DNA of 7,806 bases from Domibacillus sp. (lineage in GTDB: Bacteria > Bacillota > Bacilli > Bacillales > Domibacillaceae): positions 1 to 7,806 of the forward strand of contig JAPSKG010000105.1 of assembly GCA_031177795.1 (NCBI GenBank), in the 5' to 3' direction. The position numbers and the translations under genes were made by a program. Positions 1-5,773 of this stretch are shown here, one piece after another. Every line of letters begins with the position of its first letter. The first letter of the stretch is position 1. Below the pieces are notes generated by a model. The model worked only from the letters and a program-made list of their open reading frames with translations. It did no database searches and had not been told where the DNA came from.

Positions 1-2
1 AC

Positions 3-110
3 TATACAGCTTTTATTTTTTCTGTGCTCAATGCAATTATCTTGTCAATCCGTATTACCGCAGAAGAACAGGCATTAATGGAAGCGACAGATTTTAAAAA
101 AGAAAGTTAA
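3..110 (+). CDS. C-terminal end of an isoprenylcysteine carboxyl methyltransferase family (YpbQ-like) protein, partial
   Basis: The frame is open from the left edge to a TAA at 108-110 and gives 35 residues. They begin with a hydrophobic membrane-type segment (YTAFIFSVLNAIILSIRI) and continue with an EEQAL motif and a short charged tail ending in KKES. A last transmembrane segment followed by R-I-x-x-EE-x-AL is how the C-terminus of bacterial ICMT-like membrane methyltransferases (the YpbQ group in Bacillus) usually looks. These proteins methylate small lipid-like or polyketide substrates in the membrane. The catalytic part lies outside the window, so the family call rests only on this tail. 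A strong hairpin terminator follows 38 bp after the stop, which supports a real gene end here. Confidence 0.5.
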   Translation, partial: YTAFIFSVLNAIILSIRITAEEQALMEATDFKKES

Positions 111-148
111 TTTGATTAAGATTAGCCGGCTATTAGCTGAACAAGTGA

Positions 149-187
149 AAAAAAGGCGGCGCTTCCATTTTGAGCATCGTCTTTTTT
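149..187 (+). terminator. Intrinsic terminator of the left-edge gene
   Basis: Arms 149-164 and 172-187 pair over 16 positions with one C-A mismatch and three G-U pairs, around a 7-nt loop. The 3' arm ends in six T's that continue into TGTGTATT. The G-U pairs become A-C mismatches on the other strand, so it should work mainly for + strand transcripts, that is the gene ending at 110. Confidence 0.6.
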
Positions 188-216
188 GTGTATTAAACTA
201 CGTGACATTCAATGGC

Positions 217-244
217 AAAAAAGCGGAAAGAAAAAACCCGCCGT
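217..244 (-). terminator. Probable terminator of the exonuclease gene
   Basis: On the minus strand, directly after the exonuclease stop, GCGG (241-238) can pair with CCGC (226-223) across an 11-nt T-rich loop. A run of six T's follows (222-217). The stem is short, so the call is moderate. Its place right after the stop and its U-run are as expected for a convergent gene end. Confidence 0.45.
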
Positions 245-946
245 TTAACGAATCATGGCGAGTTTTTCGTATACCTGGGAAAGAGTAGTGACGCCCATTT
301 TTTGAAGCTTTTCTACGTAAACAGACCAAAGGGCAGCAGTTAGCCTTGCGTCACCGAGAGCATGATGGCGCCCGATAATAGGAATCTGGTTACGTTCACA
401 ACAGTCCTCAAGCCGAACATAAGAATTTTCTGGTTCAGCAATTCTGTATAAAAAAGAGGTATCAATTAGCCTGTGTGAAAAAGGCGTTCGGAAATATTTC
501 CAGCTAGCATGAGTCATAAACGCTTTTTCATGGCGTGCATGATGAGCAACAAGCGGCGAAGTACTGCTGAATTTAAAAAACTGTTCCAACACTTCGGCAG
601 GTTCAGGTGCTTGAAGTAAATCTGTTTCTTTTAATCCTGTAAGTTCTTTAACTGGAAGAGGAATTTCCTGGTCAAACCGTACGAGAGAGTAAAATTCATC
701 GTCTATATGCCTGCCGGTTATTTTTACTGCTCCAACCGATAATATTTGATCTCCTTTATCCGGGTGAAAGCCTGTAGTTTCCAAATCAAAAACAACCACT
801 TGAAGTTCATTTAACGGAATAGATGTGCTTTGCTTTGTTTTCAAATCCCGCTGCAGGCTGCGCATAAAAGCGATGTCGTGCCTGCCTCCTTGAAGCCCCG
901 TAAATCGATGGCCGCTTAAGTTTTTCATGAAATCGTTAAATCCCAT
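245..946 (-). CDS. DnaQ-like (DEDDh) 3'-5' exonuclease domain protein
   Basis: A 233-residue protein with one RNase T/DnaQ exonuclease domain at about residues 48-212. An N-terminal extension of about 46 residues precedes it and has no recognised domain. Motif Exo I is FDLETTG (D54, E56). Exo III is HHALGDA, with H194 as the general base and D199 as metal ligand, which makes this the DEDDh class that removes nucleotides from DNA or RNA 3' ends. Exo II, normally like AHNxxFD, reads AHHARHE, so E140 stands where Asp is usual. The start ATG follows the upstream gene's stop by 6 bp. An AAAGGA ribosome binding site lies inside that gene's last codons, so the two are almost certainly co-transcribed and coupled. 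DUF294 nucleotidyltransferase genes are often found beside such exonucleases in bacteria; the shared substrate is unknown to me. It is a stand-alone exonuclease, not a PolC or DinG fusion, because no polymerase or helicase region follows. Confidence 0.85.
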   Translation of the reverse strand: MGFNDFMKNLSGHRFTGLQGGRHDIAFMRSLQRDLKTKQSTSIPLNELQVVVFDLETTGFHPDKGDQILSVGAVKITGRHIDDEFYSLVRFDQEIPLPVKELTGLKETDLLQAPEPAEVLEQFFKFSSTSPLVAHHARHEKAFMTHASWKYFRTPFSHRLIDTSFLYRIAEPENSYVRLEDCCERNQIPIIGRHHALGDARLTAALWSVYVEKLQKMGVTTLSQVYEKLAMIR

Positions 947-952
947 TATGCA

Positions 953-1933
953 TCATCCTTTTGTTGTCCATCTTTGCACGTAATGGTGAAGGGACTCGGC
1001 CGTCTTTAAAATATGGCGAAGTTCTCGCTTTCGAATAGGGCCAAGCAATTCAATATTAATATAGTGAGAACTATCGTAGTCTGGCGCATTTTTTAAAGCG
1101 CGGAGCCTAAAATCAAGCAGTGTCCGAAAAGCTTCTTCATATTCTGGTATTCGTCCGGCATGAGCGGGAACTTGTTTCAAAGCTTTCATGCGGTTTAGTG
1201 TTGAAGAAAGCTCAATGCCTTCGCTTACAGCCAAAACGCGGATAGCATTTACATAAGGTAAAAAAGCAGATTGCTTTAAGTTTAGTGAACCGGCGTGCTG
1301 GCCATTTTGTTCAGTGAAAATTTGGCCAAAAAGCCCCACAGACTTTTTCATGTATTGTATGTTTTCAAAAAAGCGCTTTAGTTTATGAGCATCTTTTTTT
1401 AAAGCGATGGATACTTGTTTTTTTAACGTAGAAACAGCTTCTTTTTCTCCATGGAATATACGGGCATCATAAATCATGTGAAGAGAACGCATAGTACCGA
1501 GCGTTTCTTCTTCAATCCAGGAAGAAATTTGATTTTTCCATTCTGCGGCCGAGCGGCACCAAATAGGATTTGAACTCATTACATTTCCTTCACAATATGG
1601 ATAACCAGCTTCATTTAACCCGTCTGCAAACGTTTGGCCTAATTGAAGAAAATATGTTGAAGCTTCTTCTGTATCTAACTGAAAAACAATGCCGTGATCT
1701 TGATCACTGATTGTTCCTTGTTCAAAACGGCCGGCACTGCCAAGCAAAAACAGCGAATATGGGCAAGGAGGGGGGCCATAAACTTGTTCGTGGAGTTTAA
1801 ATGCCCTGGAAAAAACTTGTGTCATGATTTCGTCATGAAACGCATTTAAACGCTGTGTGGAGTGAAGGTGTTGGTCCATCATTTCCTCTTTTTCCTGGAG
1901 GATATCTGCATATAGCTGTTCACGTGTTGTCAT
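953..1933 (-). CDS. DUF294 family putative nucleotidyltransferase (GlnD-like)
   Basis: A 326-residue soluble protein. Residues about 60-160 form the nucleotidyltransferase-like domain, with the polymerase-beta type signature GSAGRFEQ (G65, S66, R69, E71) followed by SDQDHGIVF, in which D78 and D80 are the expected metal ligands. Next comes the family-typical C-EGNVMSSNP-W stretch (114-125). The C-terminal half (about 170-320) is helical and fits the DUF294 C-terminal domain, the counterpart of the substrate-binding helices of GlnD. The common N-terminal cNMP-binding and CBS domains are absent; instead there are about 50 charged helical residues. The ATG is preceded by AAAGGAAGTGA at good spacing. 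Only 63 bp separate it from the amtB stop, mostly a palindrome, so it is probably read from the amtB promoter. By homology it would transfer a nucleotidyl group to a protein or small molecule; the real substrate is not known. Confidence 0.87.
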   Translation of the reverse strand: MTTREQLYADILQEKEEMMDQHLHSTQRLNAFHDEIMTQVFSRAFKLHEQVYGPPPCPYSLFLLGSAGRFEQGTISDQDHGIVFQLDTEEASTYFLQLGQTFADGLNEAGYPYCEGNVMSSNPIWCRSAAEWKNQISSWIEEETLGTMRSLHMIYDARIFHGEKEAVSTLKKQVSIALKKDAHKLKRFFENIQYMKKSVGLFGQIFTEQNGQHAGSLNLKQSAFLPYVNAIRVLAVSEGIELSSTLNRMKALKQVPAHAGRIPEYEEAFRTLLDFRLRALKNAPDYDSSHYINIELLGPIRKRELRHILKTAESLHHYVQRWTTKG

Positions 1934-1953
1934 CGCAGTTCACTTCCTTTTAC

Positions 1954-1995
1954 ATAAATAATACGCAAAGCGATGTCGCTTTGCGTATTATTTAT
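1954..1995 (-). terminator. 42-nt near-perfect palindrome between amtB and the DUF294 gene (terminator, attenuator or RNA-stabilising hairpin)
   Basis: The arms 1954-1973 and 1976-1995 are perfect 20-bp reverse complements around a central TG, and will fold with a 4-nt loop. The hairpin starts one base after the amtB stop (1997-1999). On the minus strand it is followed by GTAAAAGGAAGTG, which is the DUF294 ribosome binding site, and not by a clean U-run. The lower stem is A/T only. It may therefore terminate only partly, or protect the amtB mRNA 3' end after processing. On the + strand a T-rich stretch follows, but no + strand gene is nearby upstream. Confidence 0.75.
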
Positions 1996-1996
1996 T

Positions 1997-3280
1997 TTAT
2001 TTTCCTGCTGCTGTTTTTGATTTAGTAGTAGTAGTACCAGAGAATACTTCCGGATATCCGTAAGTACCATGTTCACTGATATCAAGGCCCATAATTTCTT
2101 CTTCTTCTGAAACCCGCAGGCCGCCAAGAAGCTTTTTGATAACATAAAGGATAGCGAATGATACAATGAAGGCAAATGCGCCGCTGACGAAAACGCCCAT
2201 AGCCTGTACGCCAAGTTGAGCAAAGCCGCCGCCATAGAAAAGACCAGGCTTTCCAACGGTTGCAAGTTCAGGCGTTGCGAAGAATCCAGTTGACAAGGTA
2301 CCCCAAATACCAGGAATTCCATGTACAGAAAGAGCGAAGATCGGATCATCAATTCCTAATTTCTCCATCCATTTTGCTCCGTAAAAAACAAGTACACCGG
2401 CAATCAAACCGATTACAACGGCTGCCCATGTGTCAACAAATGCGCATGAAGCAGTAATGGCAACAAGACCGGCAAGTGCGCCGTTTAAAATCGTAGGGAT
2501 ATCTGATTTTCCAAGAACCACCCATGAAATAATCAGTGCAGCTACAGCACCAGCGCCTGCTGCTAAATTTGTGTTTAGTGCAACAAATCCGAAAAATCCA
2601 GAGTCAACTGACACCGTGCTTCCGGCATTAAAACCAAACCAGCCAACCCATAGAATAAGTACGCCCAGGGAAGTAAATACCTGGTTATGCCCGTGAATGG
2701 CATTAGCAGAACCGTCTTTGTTGAAACGGCCGATACGCGGCTTAAGCAAAATAGTGGCAGCGAGAGCAGCCATAGCACCAGTTAAGTGAACAACTGTTGA
2801 ACCCGCGAAGTCTTGTTTGCCGTGCTCAGCGAGCCAGCCGCCGCCCCAGATCCAGTGTGCGACAACTGGATATACAAGAGCTGAAAACAAAATAGTAAAC
2901 AATACATAAACCGATAACTTTGCACGTTCCGCAAATCCGCCAAGAGCAATCGTAATCGCAATCCCTGCAAAGGCCAGTTGGAATAAGAAAAATACAGGTG
3001 ATGAGAGCGATAAGCCTTCTAATTCAGATCCTGAATAAAAAAAGTTCGATAAGCCAATAAAGAAGTTTGCGTTATCGCCAAAAATAAAAGCAAATCCTAC
3101 CGCCCAGAAAACAAGTGAAGCAAGGCCGAATGTAAAAGCTGTTTTACCAGCGATGTGACCAGCGTTTTTCATACGTGTTGAACCAGCCTCTAGCATAATG
3201 AATCCGGCAATCATAAAGATAACTAAAATAGCACTAACCATGACCCAAAGGCTGTTCATTAGAAACAACATATCCTCCAT
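1997..3280 (-). CDS. amtB: Ammonium transporter AmtB (NrgA-type)
   Basis: A 427-residue integral membrane protein of the Amt/Rh family, with about 11 hydrophobic segments between residues 8 and 383. It acts as a trimeric channel that imports ammonium or ammonia. The Amt signature DFAGSTVVH (157-165) supplies D157 and H165. H320 in the SVHGIPGIWG stretch is the second member of the twin-His pore pair. F104 and F215 (in WFGFN) match the Phe gate. The cytoplasmic tail carries the conserved GLDISEHG-TYGYPE motif (398-410), which in other Amt proteins conveys PII contact and gating, so the protein appears intact and regulatable. The start ATG has a GGGAGGG ribosome binding site 7-8 nt upstream. 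Bacillus amtB is usually followed by glnK; here a palindrome and a DUF294 gene follow instead. Two perfect TnrA/GlnR boxes flank the promoter, which points to induction under nitrogen limitation. Confidence 0.96.
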   Translation of the reverse strand: MEDMLFLMNSLWVMVSAILVIFMIAGFIMLEAGSTRMKNAGHIAGKTAFTFGLASLVFWAVGFAFIFGDNANFFIGLSNFFYSGSELEGLSLSSPVFFLFQLAFAGIAITIALGGFAERAKLSVYVLFTILFSALVYPVVAHWIWGGGWLAEHGKQDFAGSTVVHLTGAMAALAATILLKPRIGRFNKDGSANAIHGHNQVFTSLGVLILWVGWFGFNAGSTVSVDSGFFGFVALNTNLAAGAGAVAALIISWVVLGKSDIPTILNGALAGLVAITASCAFVDTWAAVVIGLIAGVLVFYGAKWMEKLGIDDPIFALSVHGIPGIWGTLSTGFFATPELATVGKPGLFYGGGFAQLGVQAMGVFVSGAFAFIVSFAILYVIKKLLGGLRVSEEEEIMGLDISEHGTYGYPEVFSGTTTTKSKTAAGK

Positions 3281-3296
3281 GTGAAACCCTCCCGAA

Positions 3297-3313
3297 CGTT
3301 ATTTTTGATAACT
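3297..3313. promoter_or_regulatory. Degenerate third TnrA/GlnR-like half-site pair
   Basis: CGTTA-N7-TAACT keeps the GTTA/TAAC core of the nitrogen box but has lost the outer T and A. Its centre (3305) is 22 bp, about two helical turns, from the centre of the perfect box at 3319-3335. It sits just upstream of the amtB ribosome binding site and can also form a small mRNA hairpin, so its role as an operator is uncertain. Confidence 0.3.
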
Positions 3314-3318
3314 TTTCG

Positions 3319-3335
3319 TGTTATGTTTTATAACA
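3319..3335. promoter_or_regulatory. TnrA/GlnR nitrogen box, promoter-proximal
   Basis: TGTTATGTTTTATAACA matches the Bacillus TnrA/GlnR consensus TGTNA-N7-TNACA at every fixed position and has fully symmetric half-sites. It covers about +2 to +18 relative to the predicted amtB start point, where a bound regulator would be expected to block transcription rather than activate it. Confidence 0.75.
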
Positions 3336-3342
3336 TGTATTT

Positions 3343-3371
3343 ATAATATGCCTAAAAAAGAGTTTCGTCAA
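3343..3371 (-). promoter_or_regulatory. Sigma-A type promoter of amtB
   Basis: On the minus strand TTGACG (3371-3366) and TATTAT (3348-3343) are separated by 17 bp, each one mismatch from consensus. Transcription would begin near 3336, giving a leader of about 55 nt before the amtB ATG. Nitrogen boxes lie on both sides of it. Confidence 0.7.
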
Positions 3372-3399
3372 TAGGTTTTTTCGTGTTTTTATCAGTTTA

Positions 3400-3416
3400 T
3401 GTTAGGAAATATAACA
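3400..3416. promoter_or_regulatory. TnrA/GlnR nitrogen box, promoter-distal
   Basis: TGTTAGGAAATATAACA is another perfect match to TGTNA-N7-TNACA. Its centre (3408) is about 72 bp upstream of the predicted amtB start point. Known TnrA activation sites sit near -50, so this one is about two helical turns further away but on a similar face. It is the likely activating site; it could also affect the divergent + strand gene. Confidence 0.75.
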
Positions 3417-3593
3417 TTAGAAAAGGCGGACAATTTAGTTTTTGAAATATGTTGATATACGGGTTTAAAAAACAAGCGAAGATATGCAAAGTCAAAACAT
3501 ACAATAAGAAATTGCTCATAAAGATAAAGGGAAGAAAAATTAGCGCTAGTAAAAAGAATGCAGGTAAAAAAATATGATAAACTGGCTTTATAT

Positions 3594-3604
3594 AAAGGGG
3601 GAGG
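3594..3604 (+). promoter_or_regulatory. Ribosome binding site that decides the TTG start of the ywaF-like gene
   Basis: AAAGGGGGAGG is a near-ideal Shine-Dalgarno sequence. It lies inside the longer in-frame ORF that starts at ATG 3558, and is placed 4 nt before TTG 3609 and 7 nt before TTG 3612. It argues for a TTG start, most likely 3612. Confidence 0.7.
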
Positions 3605-3611
3605 TTCCTTG

Positions 3612-4379
3612 TTGGGCTGGTTTGGGCGAAGTTATGAACAGTACGAGTTCGAGATGTTTTCAGCAAGCCACTTTATTGTATTGGGAATTTTATGCGCCGC
3701 CGTCTATGGTTTATTTGTTTTTCAAGAGCAATTAAAAGCTCTTTCAATGAAAAAGTGGGAATGGGGCATAGCTTTATTTCTTTTAGGAATAGAAGGAATG
3801 TATCATATATGGATGCTGCAAACTGGAACGTGGAAGGGCAGTCATTCTATCCCGCTTGAATTATGCAGCATTAGCTTGTTTTTGGCTGTTGCTTTGTTGC
3901 TGACACATAACAAAGGGATTTATGAAATTTTGTTGTTTACAGGCCTTTTAGGTGCATCTCAAGCCCTGGCTACACCTTATTTGAACTTTGATTTTCCCCA
4001 CTTCCGTTTTTTTCACTTTTTCAGCGTTCATTTGCTGCTTTTTTGCATTCCCCTTTATTTTACTTGGGTAAAGGGATTAAAGCCGACCATTTATTCTGTT
4101 TTAAAAATGGCTGTGTTTTTAAATGTACTGCTGCCGCTCGTTATGCTGGTGAATAAATGGACAGGCGGTAATTATTTGTATTTGAGCCACAAACCGCCAA
4201 GCGCAAGTTTGCTTGATGTGCTTGGGCCGTATCCGCTCTACATTCTTTCAATGGAGTTGCTGGCAGTTGCTTTCAGTTTAGTGATCTGGCTTCTTTTTAG
4301 AAATAAAAAAGCCCCGGCGCTCAAGAAAACTCGAATTGCTGCTGGCGCTGAATCCAGCCAAAGAAAAGATTTATCCTGA
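3612..4379 (+). CDS. YwaF family / TMEM164-related integral membrane protein
   Basis: A protein of 255 residues with about six or seven hydrophobic segments. Family hallmarks are the N-terminal WFGRSYEQYEFEMFSASH stretch, IPLELCSIS (C85), NFDFPHFRFFHFFSVH (H130, H135, H140), and NYLYLSHKPPSASLLDVLGPYPLY near 187-210. These match the YwaF/TIGR02206 family, which is related to animal TMEM164. That relative is reported to act as an acyltransferase on ether lipids through a Cys and a His, so C85 and a nearby His are the natural candidates for catalysis; this is inference. The chosen start is TTG at 3612, 7 nt after a GGGGGAGG ribosome binding site; TTG 3609 is the alternative. An in-frame ATG at 3558 would add 18 residues encoded across that ribosome binding site and is unlikely. 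The tail after residue 230 is basic and cytoplasmic in character. The gene is monocistronic and ends in a shared terminator. Confidence 0.82.
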   Translation: MGWFGRSYEQYEFEMFSASHFIVLGILCAAVYGLFVFQEQLKALSMKKWEWGIALFLLGIEGMYHIWMLQTGTWKGSHSIPLELCSISLFLAVALLLTHNKGIYEILLFTGLLGASQALATPYLNFDFPHFRFFHFFSVHLLLFCIPLYFTWVKGLKPTIYSVLKMAVFLNVLLPLVMLVNKWTGGNYLYLSHKPPSASLLDVLGPYPLYILSMELLAVAFSLVIWLLFRNKKAPALKKTRIAAGAESSQRKDLS

Positions 4380-4387
4380 TGGTTAAA

Positions 4388-4416
4388 AAAAGGCACTCAG
4401 TTAATGAGTGCCTTTT
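4388..4416. terminator. Bidirectional terminator between the ywaF-like and EamA genes
   Basis: Perfect 12-bp arms, 4388-4399 (AAAAGGCACTCA) and 4405-4416, surround a 5-nt loop. On the minus strand a run of seven T's follows the G/C-rich stem; on the + strand there are four T's. It sits 8 bp after the + strand stop and overlaps the TAA of the minus-strand EamA gene, so it serves two convergent genes. Confidence 0.88.
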
Positions 4417-5290
4417 ACGCTTGCTGTTTTACTTTTTGCTGCATTAAAAAGACAAAAACACCGATTAAGATCAGAAAGCCGCCAGCCGCTTGCCATTGGC
4501 TTAAACGTTCACCAAGCAAAAGAACCGCTAGCAGTGTGGAACCGACTGGTTCACCGAGAATGCTCATTGAAATGGTTGTAGCATTTACGTAATTTAGAAG
4601 CCAATTATTTATTAGATGCGCAATAGTCGGCACAATCGAAAGAAGCAAAAAAATGCCCCATTCACGGCTGCTGTATCCTGTCATTGCAGTGCTTGTCCCG
4701 ATGTTATAAGCAAGCAAAAAAAAGGATGCAAACATAAAAACACAAAAGCTGTAAATCCAGTGTGACACTTTGCGTACAGCTTGCTGGCCAATTAACAAAT
4801 AGCCCACAACAGCAACTACGCTGAAAAAGGAAAGCAGGTCGCCTAAAATTGCCTGGCCGCTTAGCTTGAAATCACCATGGCCAATCATAAAAGCACCAAT
4901 AATGGCGATCCCCATTGTGGCCAAAGCTGATTTTGTTGTTTTTTCTTTAAACAAAAGAAAACCGCCGACAAGTGACACGAGCGGCTGCAAAGCTAAAATA
5001 ATCGTTGAGCTGGCGACAGTGGTTAGCTTTAAAGAACTAAACCAGAGAACAAAATGAAGTGCAAGAAAAAAACCAGAAAAACATAAGAAAAACCAATCAT
5101 TTTTTTTTATATGCTGGAATTCTGTTCGTTTCAGCCAAACAACAGGCAGTAAAAAAAAGCTGGCCAGCATCATTCGATACATACTTAAAATGGAAGCGGG
5201 GGCTTCAGACCATTTGACGAAAATAGCAGAAAAAGAAATAGCAATGATCGCCAGGAGCATCGGGAGCCCTATAGAACGAGGGTTTTTCAT
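4415..5290 (-). CDS. DMT superfamily transporter with two EamA domains
   Basis: A 291-residue protein made of two tandem EamA repeats (about residues 10-137 and 148-286), together giving ten hydrophobic segments and a short basic C-terminus, the standard size for this family. Typical features are the internal Arg after the first loops (MYRMMLASFF), ILALQPLVSLVGGFLLFKEK at the end of repeat one, and the equivalent SILGEPVGSTLLAVLLLGERL in repeat two. Relatives export amino acids or other small metabolites through the cytoplasmic membrane; the substrate cannot be read from sequence. The ATG overlaps the stop of the VOC gene by one base (TGATG), and I see no strong ribosome binding site before it, so translation is probably coupled. 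The stop lies in the terminator shared with the convergent gene. Confidence 0.9.
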   Translation of the reverse strand: MKNPRSIGLPMLLAIIAISFSAIFVKWSEAPASILSMYRMMLASFFLLPVVWLKRTEFQHIKKNDWFFLCFSGFFLALHFVLWFSSLKLTTVASSTIILALQPLVSLVGGFLLFKEKTTKSALATMGIAIIGAFMIGHGDFKLSGQAILGDLLSFFSVVAVVGYLLIGQQAVRKVSHWIYSFCVFMFASFFLLAYNIGTSTAMTGYSSREWGIFLLLSIVPTIAHLINNWLLNYVNATTISMSILGEPVGSTLLAVLLLGERLSQWQAAGGFLILIGVFVFLMQQKVKQQA

Positions 5291-5673
5291 CAGTGTTCGA
5301 ACAACTCAATCCATTCGCCATCAGGTCCGTAGAAAAACACATATTTTGCTCCGTTCGGAAGTGTGGTGATAGTTTCGTCAACAAACGTCACATTATGCTG
5401 CTTAACCCGTTTGATTTCTTCTTCAATATTATCTACCGTAAAAGCAATATGATGGACTTTGCCTTCTGCAGGCAAATTTGGATTATAGCCTTCAATCAAT
5501 TCAACCAGTGTTTCGTTTGTGTTCTTAAACCCAAGAAACGCAATTTGCAAGTTCGGATCAGGATGACCTTGTTTTTCAAGAAGCTCCAGCCCAATTACCT
5601 TCGTGTAAAATTCAATTGTTGTGTCCATGTTTTTTACCTGGATGCCAACATGTTCAAGTTTTGAAACAGCCAT
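5290..5673 (-). CDS. VOC family protein, glyoxalase I-like
   Basis: A 127-residue protein consisting of one vicinal oxygen chelate domain with two beta-alpha-beta-beta-beta modules. The metal-binding quartet of glyoxalase I is present: H8 (EHVGIQV), E58 (LVELIE), H75 (VHHIAFTV) and E123 (WIELFE), at nearly the same positions as in E. coli GloA. It is therefore probably a metal-dependent isomerase or lyase acting on a methylglyoxal-thiol adduct, although VOC proteins also include dioxygenases and resistance proteins. The ORF is open for 25 more codons upstream, but AAAGGAGG lies 8 nt before ATG 5673 and conservation starts there, so this start is chosen. A possible -10, GATAAT (5703-5698, minus), has only a weak -35. 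It is the first gene of a two-gene unit with the EamA transporter. Confidence 0.9.
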   Translation of the reverse strand: MAVSKLEHVGIQVKNMDTTIEFYTKVIGLELLEKQGHPDPNLQIAFLGFKNTNETLVELIEGYNPNLPAEGKVHHIAFTVDNIEEEIKRVKQHNVTFVDETITTLPNGAKYVFFYGPDGEWIELFEH

Positions 5674-5711
5674 ATATACATCCTCCTTTTCTTTTCTATT
5701 ATCTCTTTGCC

Positions 5712-5740
5712 TTGACAAAATCGCCAGTAAAAACAAAGAT
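5712..5740 (+). promoter_or_regulatory. Possible promoter of the crcB pair
   Basis: A consensus -35 TTGACA (5712-5717) is followed after 17 bp by the weak -10 AAAGAT (5735-5740), about 28 bp before the crcB ribosome binding site region. The good -35 and right position support it; the poor -10 makes it tentative. No fluoride riboswitch is seen in the leader. Confidence 0.35.
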
Positions 5741-5773
5741 AAAAACAACTAATCTATAGAAAGAAGGATTTTT

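Larger units (their letters stand above)
3281..3611. other. Divergent intergenic region between amtB and the ywaF-like gene
   Basis: This 331-bp gene-free stretch holds, from the amtB side, the amtB ribosome binding site, a small GTTAT/ATAAC hairpin (3298-3312), the amtB promoter and nitrogen boxes, and A-rich DNA (about 3420-3600) leading to the ywaF-like gene. I found no convincing sigma-A promoter for the + strand gene; TATGAT at 3573-3578 is a possible -10 without a good -35. An upstream ATG at 3558 is in frame with the ywaF-like gene but lacks a good ribosome binding site. I see no RNA gene or repeat beyond the operators. Confidence 0.6.

Noticed and set aside
124..131. AGCCGGCT octamer shared with the terminator at 7528-7555
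   Set aside because: The octamer is a short self-complementary word with no extended similarity around it, so no repeat family is supported.
1620..1640. TGCAAACGTTTGGC resembling a CcpA cre site
   Set aside because: It lies inside the DUF294 coding sequence and misses conserved consensus positions; the AACGTT core is common by chance.
1930..2352. 140-aa minus-strand ORF overlapping amtB
   Set aside because: It is a frame-shifted shadow of amtB and runs through the palindrome; no family resemblance and no start signal.
3397..3666. 89-aa minus-strand ORF across the divergent region
   Set aside because: It lies antisense to the ywaF-like start and ends inside the nitrogen box at 3400-3416; its composition is that of reverse-read A-rich DNA.
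5293..5664. 123-aa + strand ORF opposite the VOC gene
   Set aside because: Antisense shadow of a clear glyoxalase-like gene with complete metal ligands.
5674..5748. 25-residue N-terminal extension of the VOC protein (MFLSLFLLAILS...) as a signal peptide
   Set aside because: It looks hydrophobic, but the AAAGGAGG ribosome binding site lies inside it and directs initiation at 5673, where family conservation begins.
5674..5773. Fluoride (crcB-motif) riboswitch in the leader of the crcB pair
   Set aside because: The region is A-rich and lacks the GGCGATGG/TCGCC stem, pseudoknot elements and terminator expected of that RNA.
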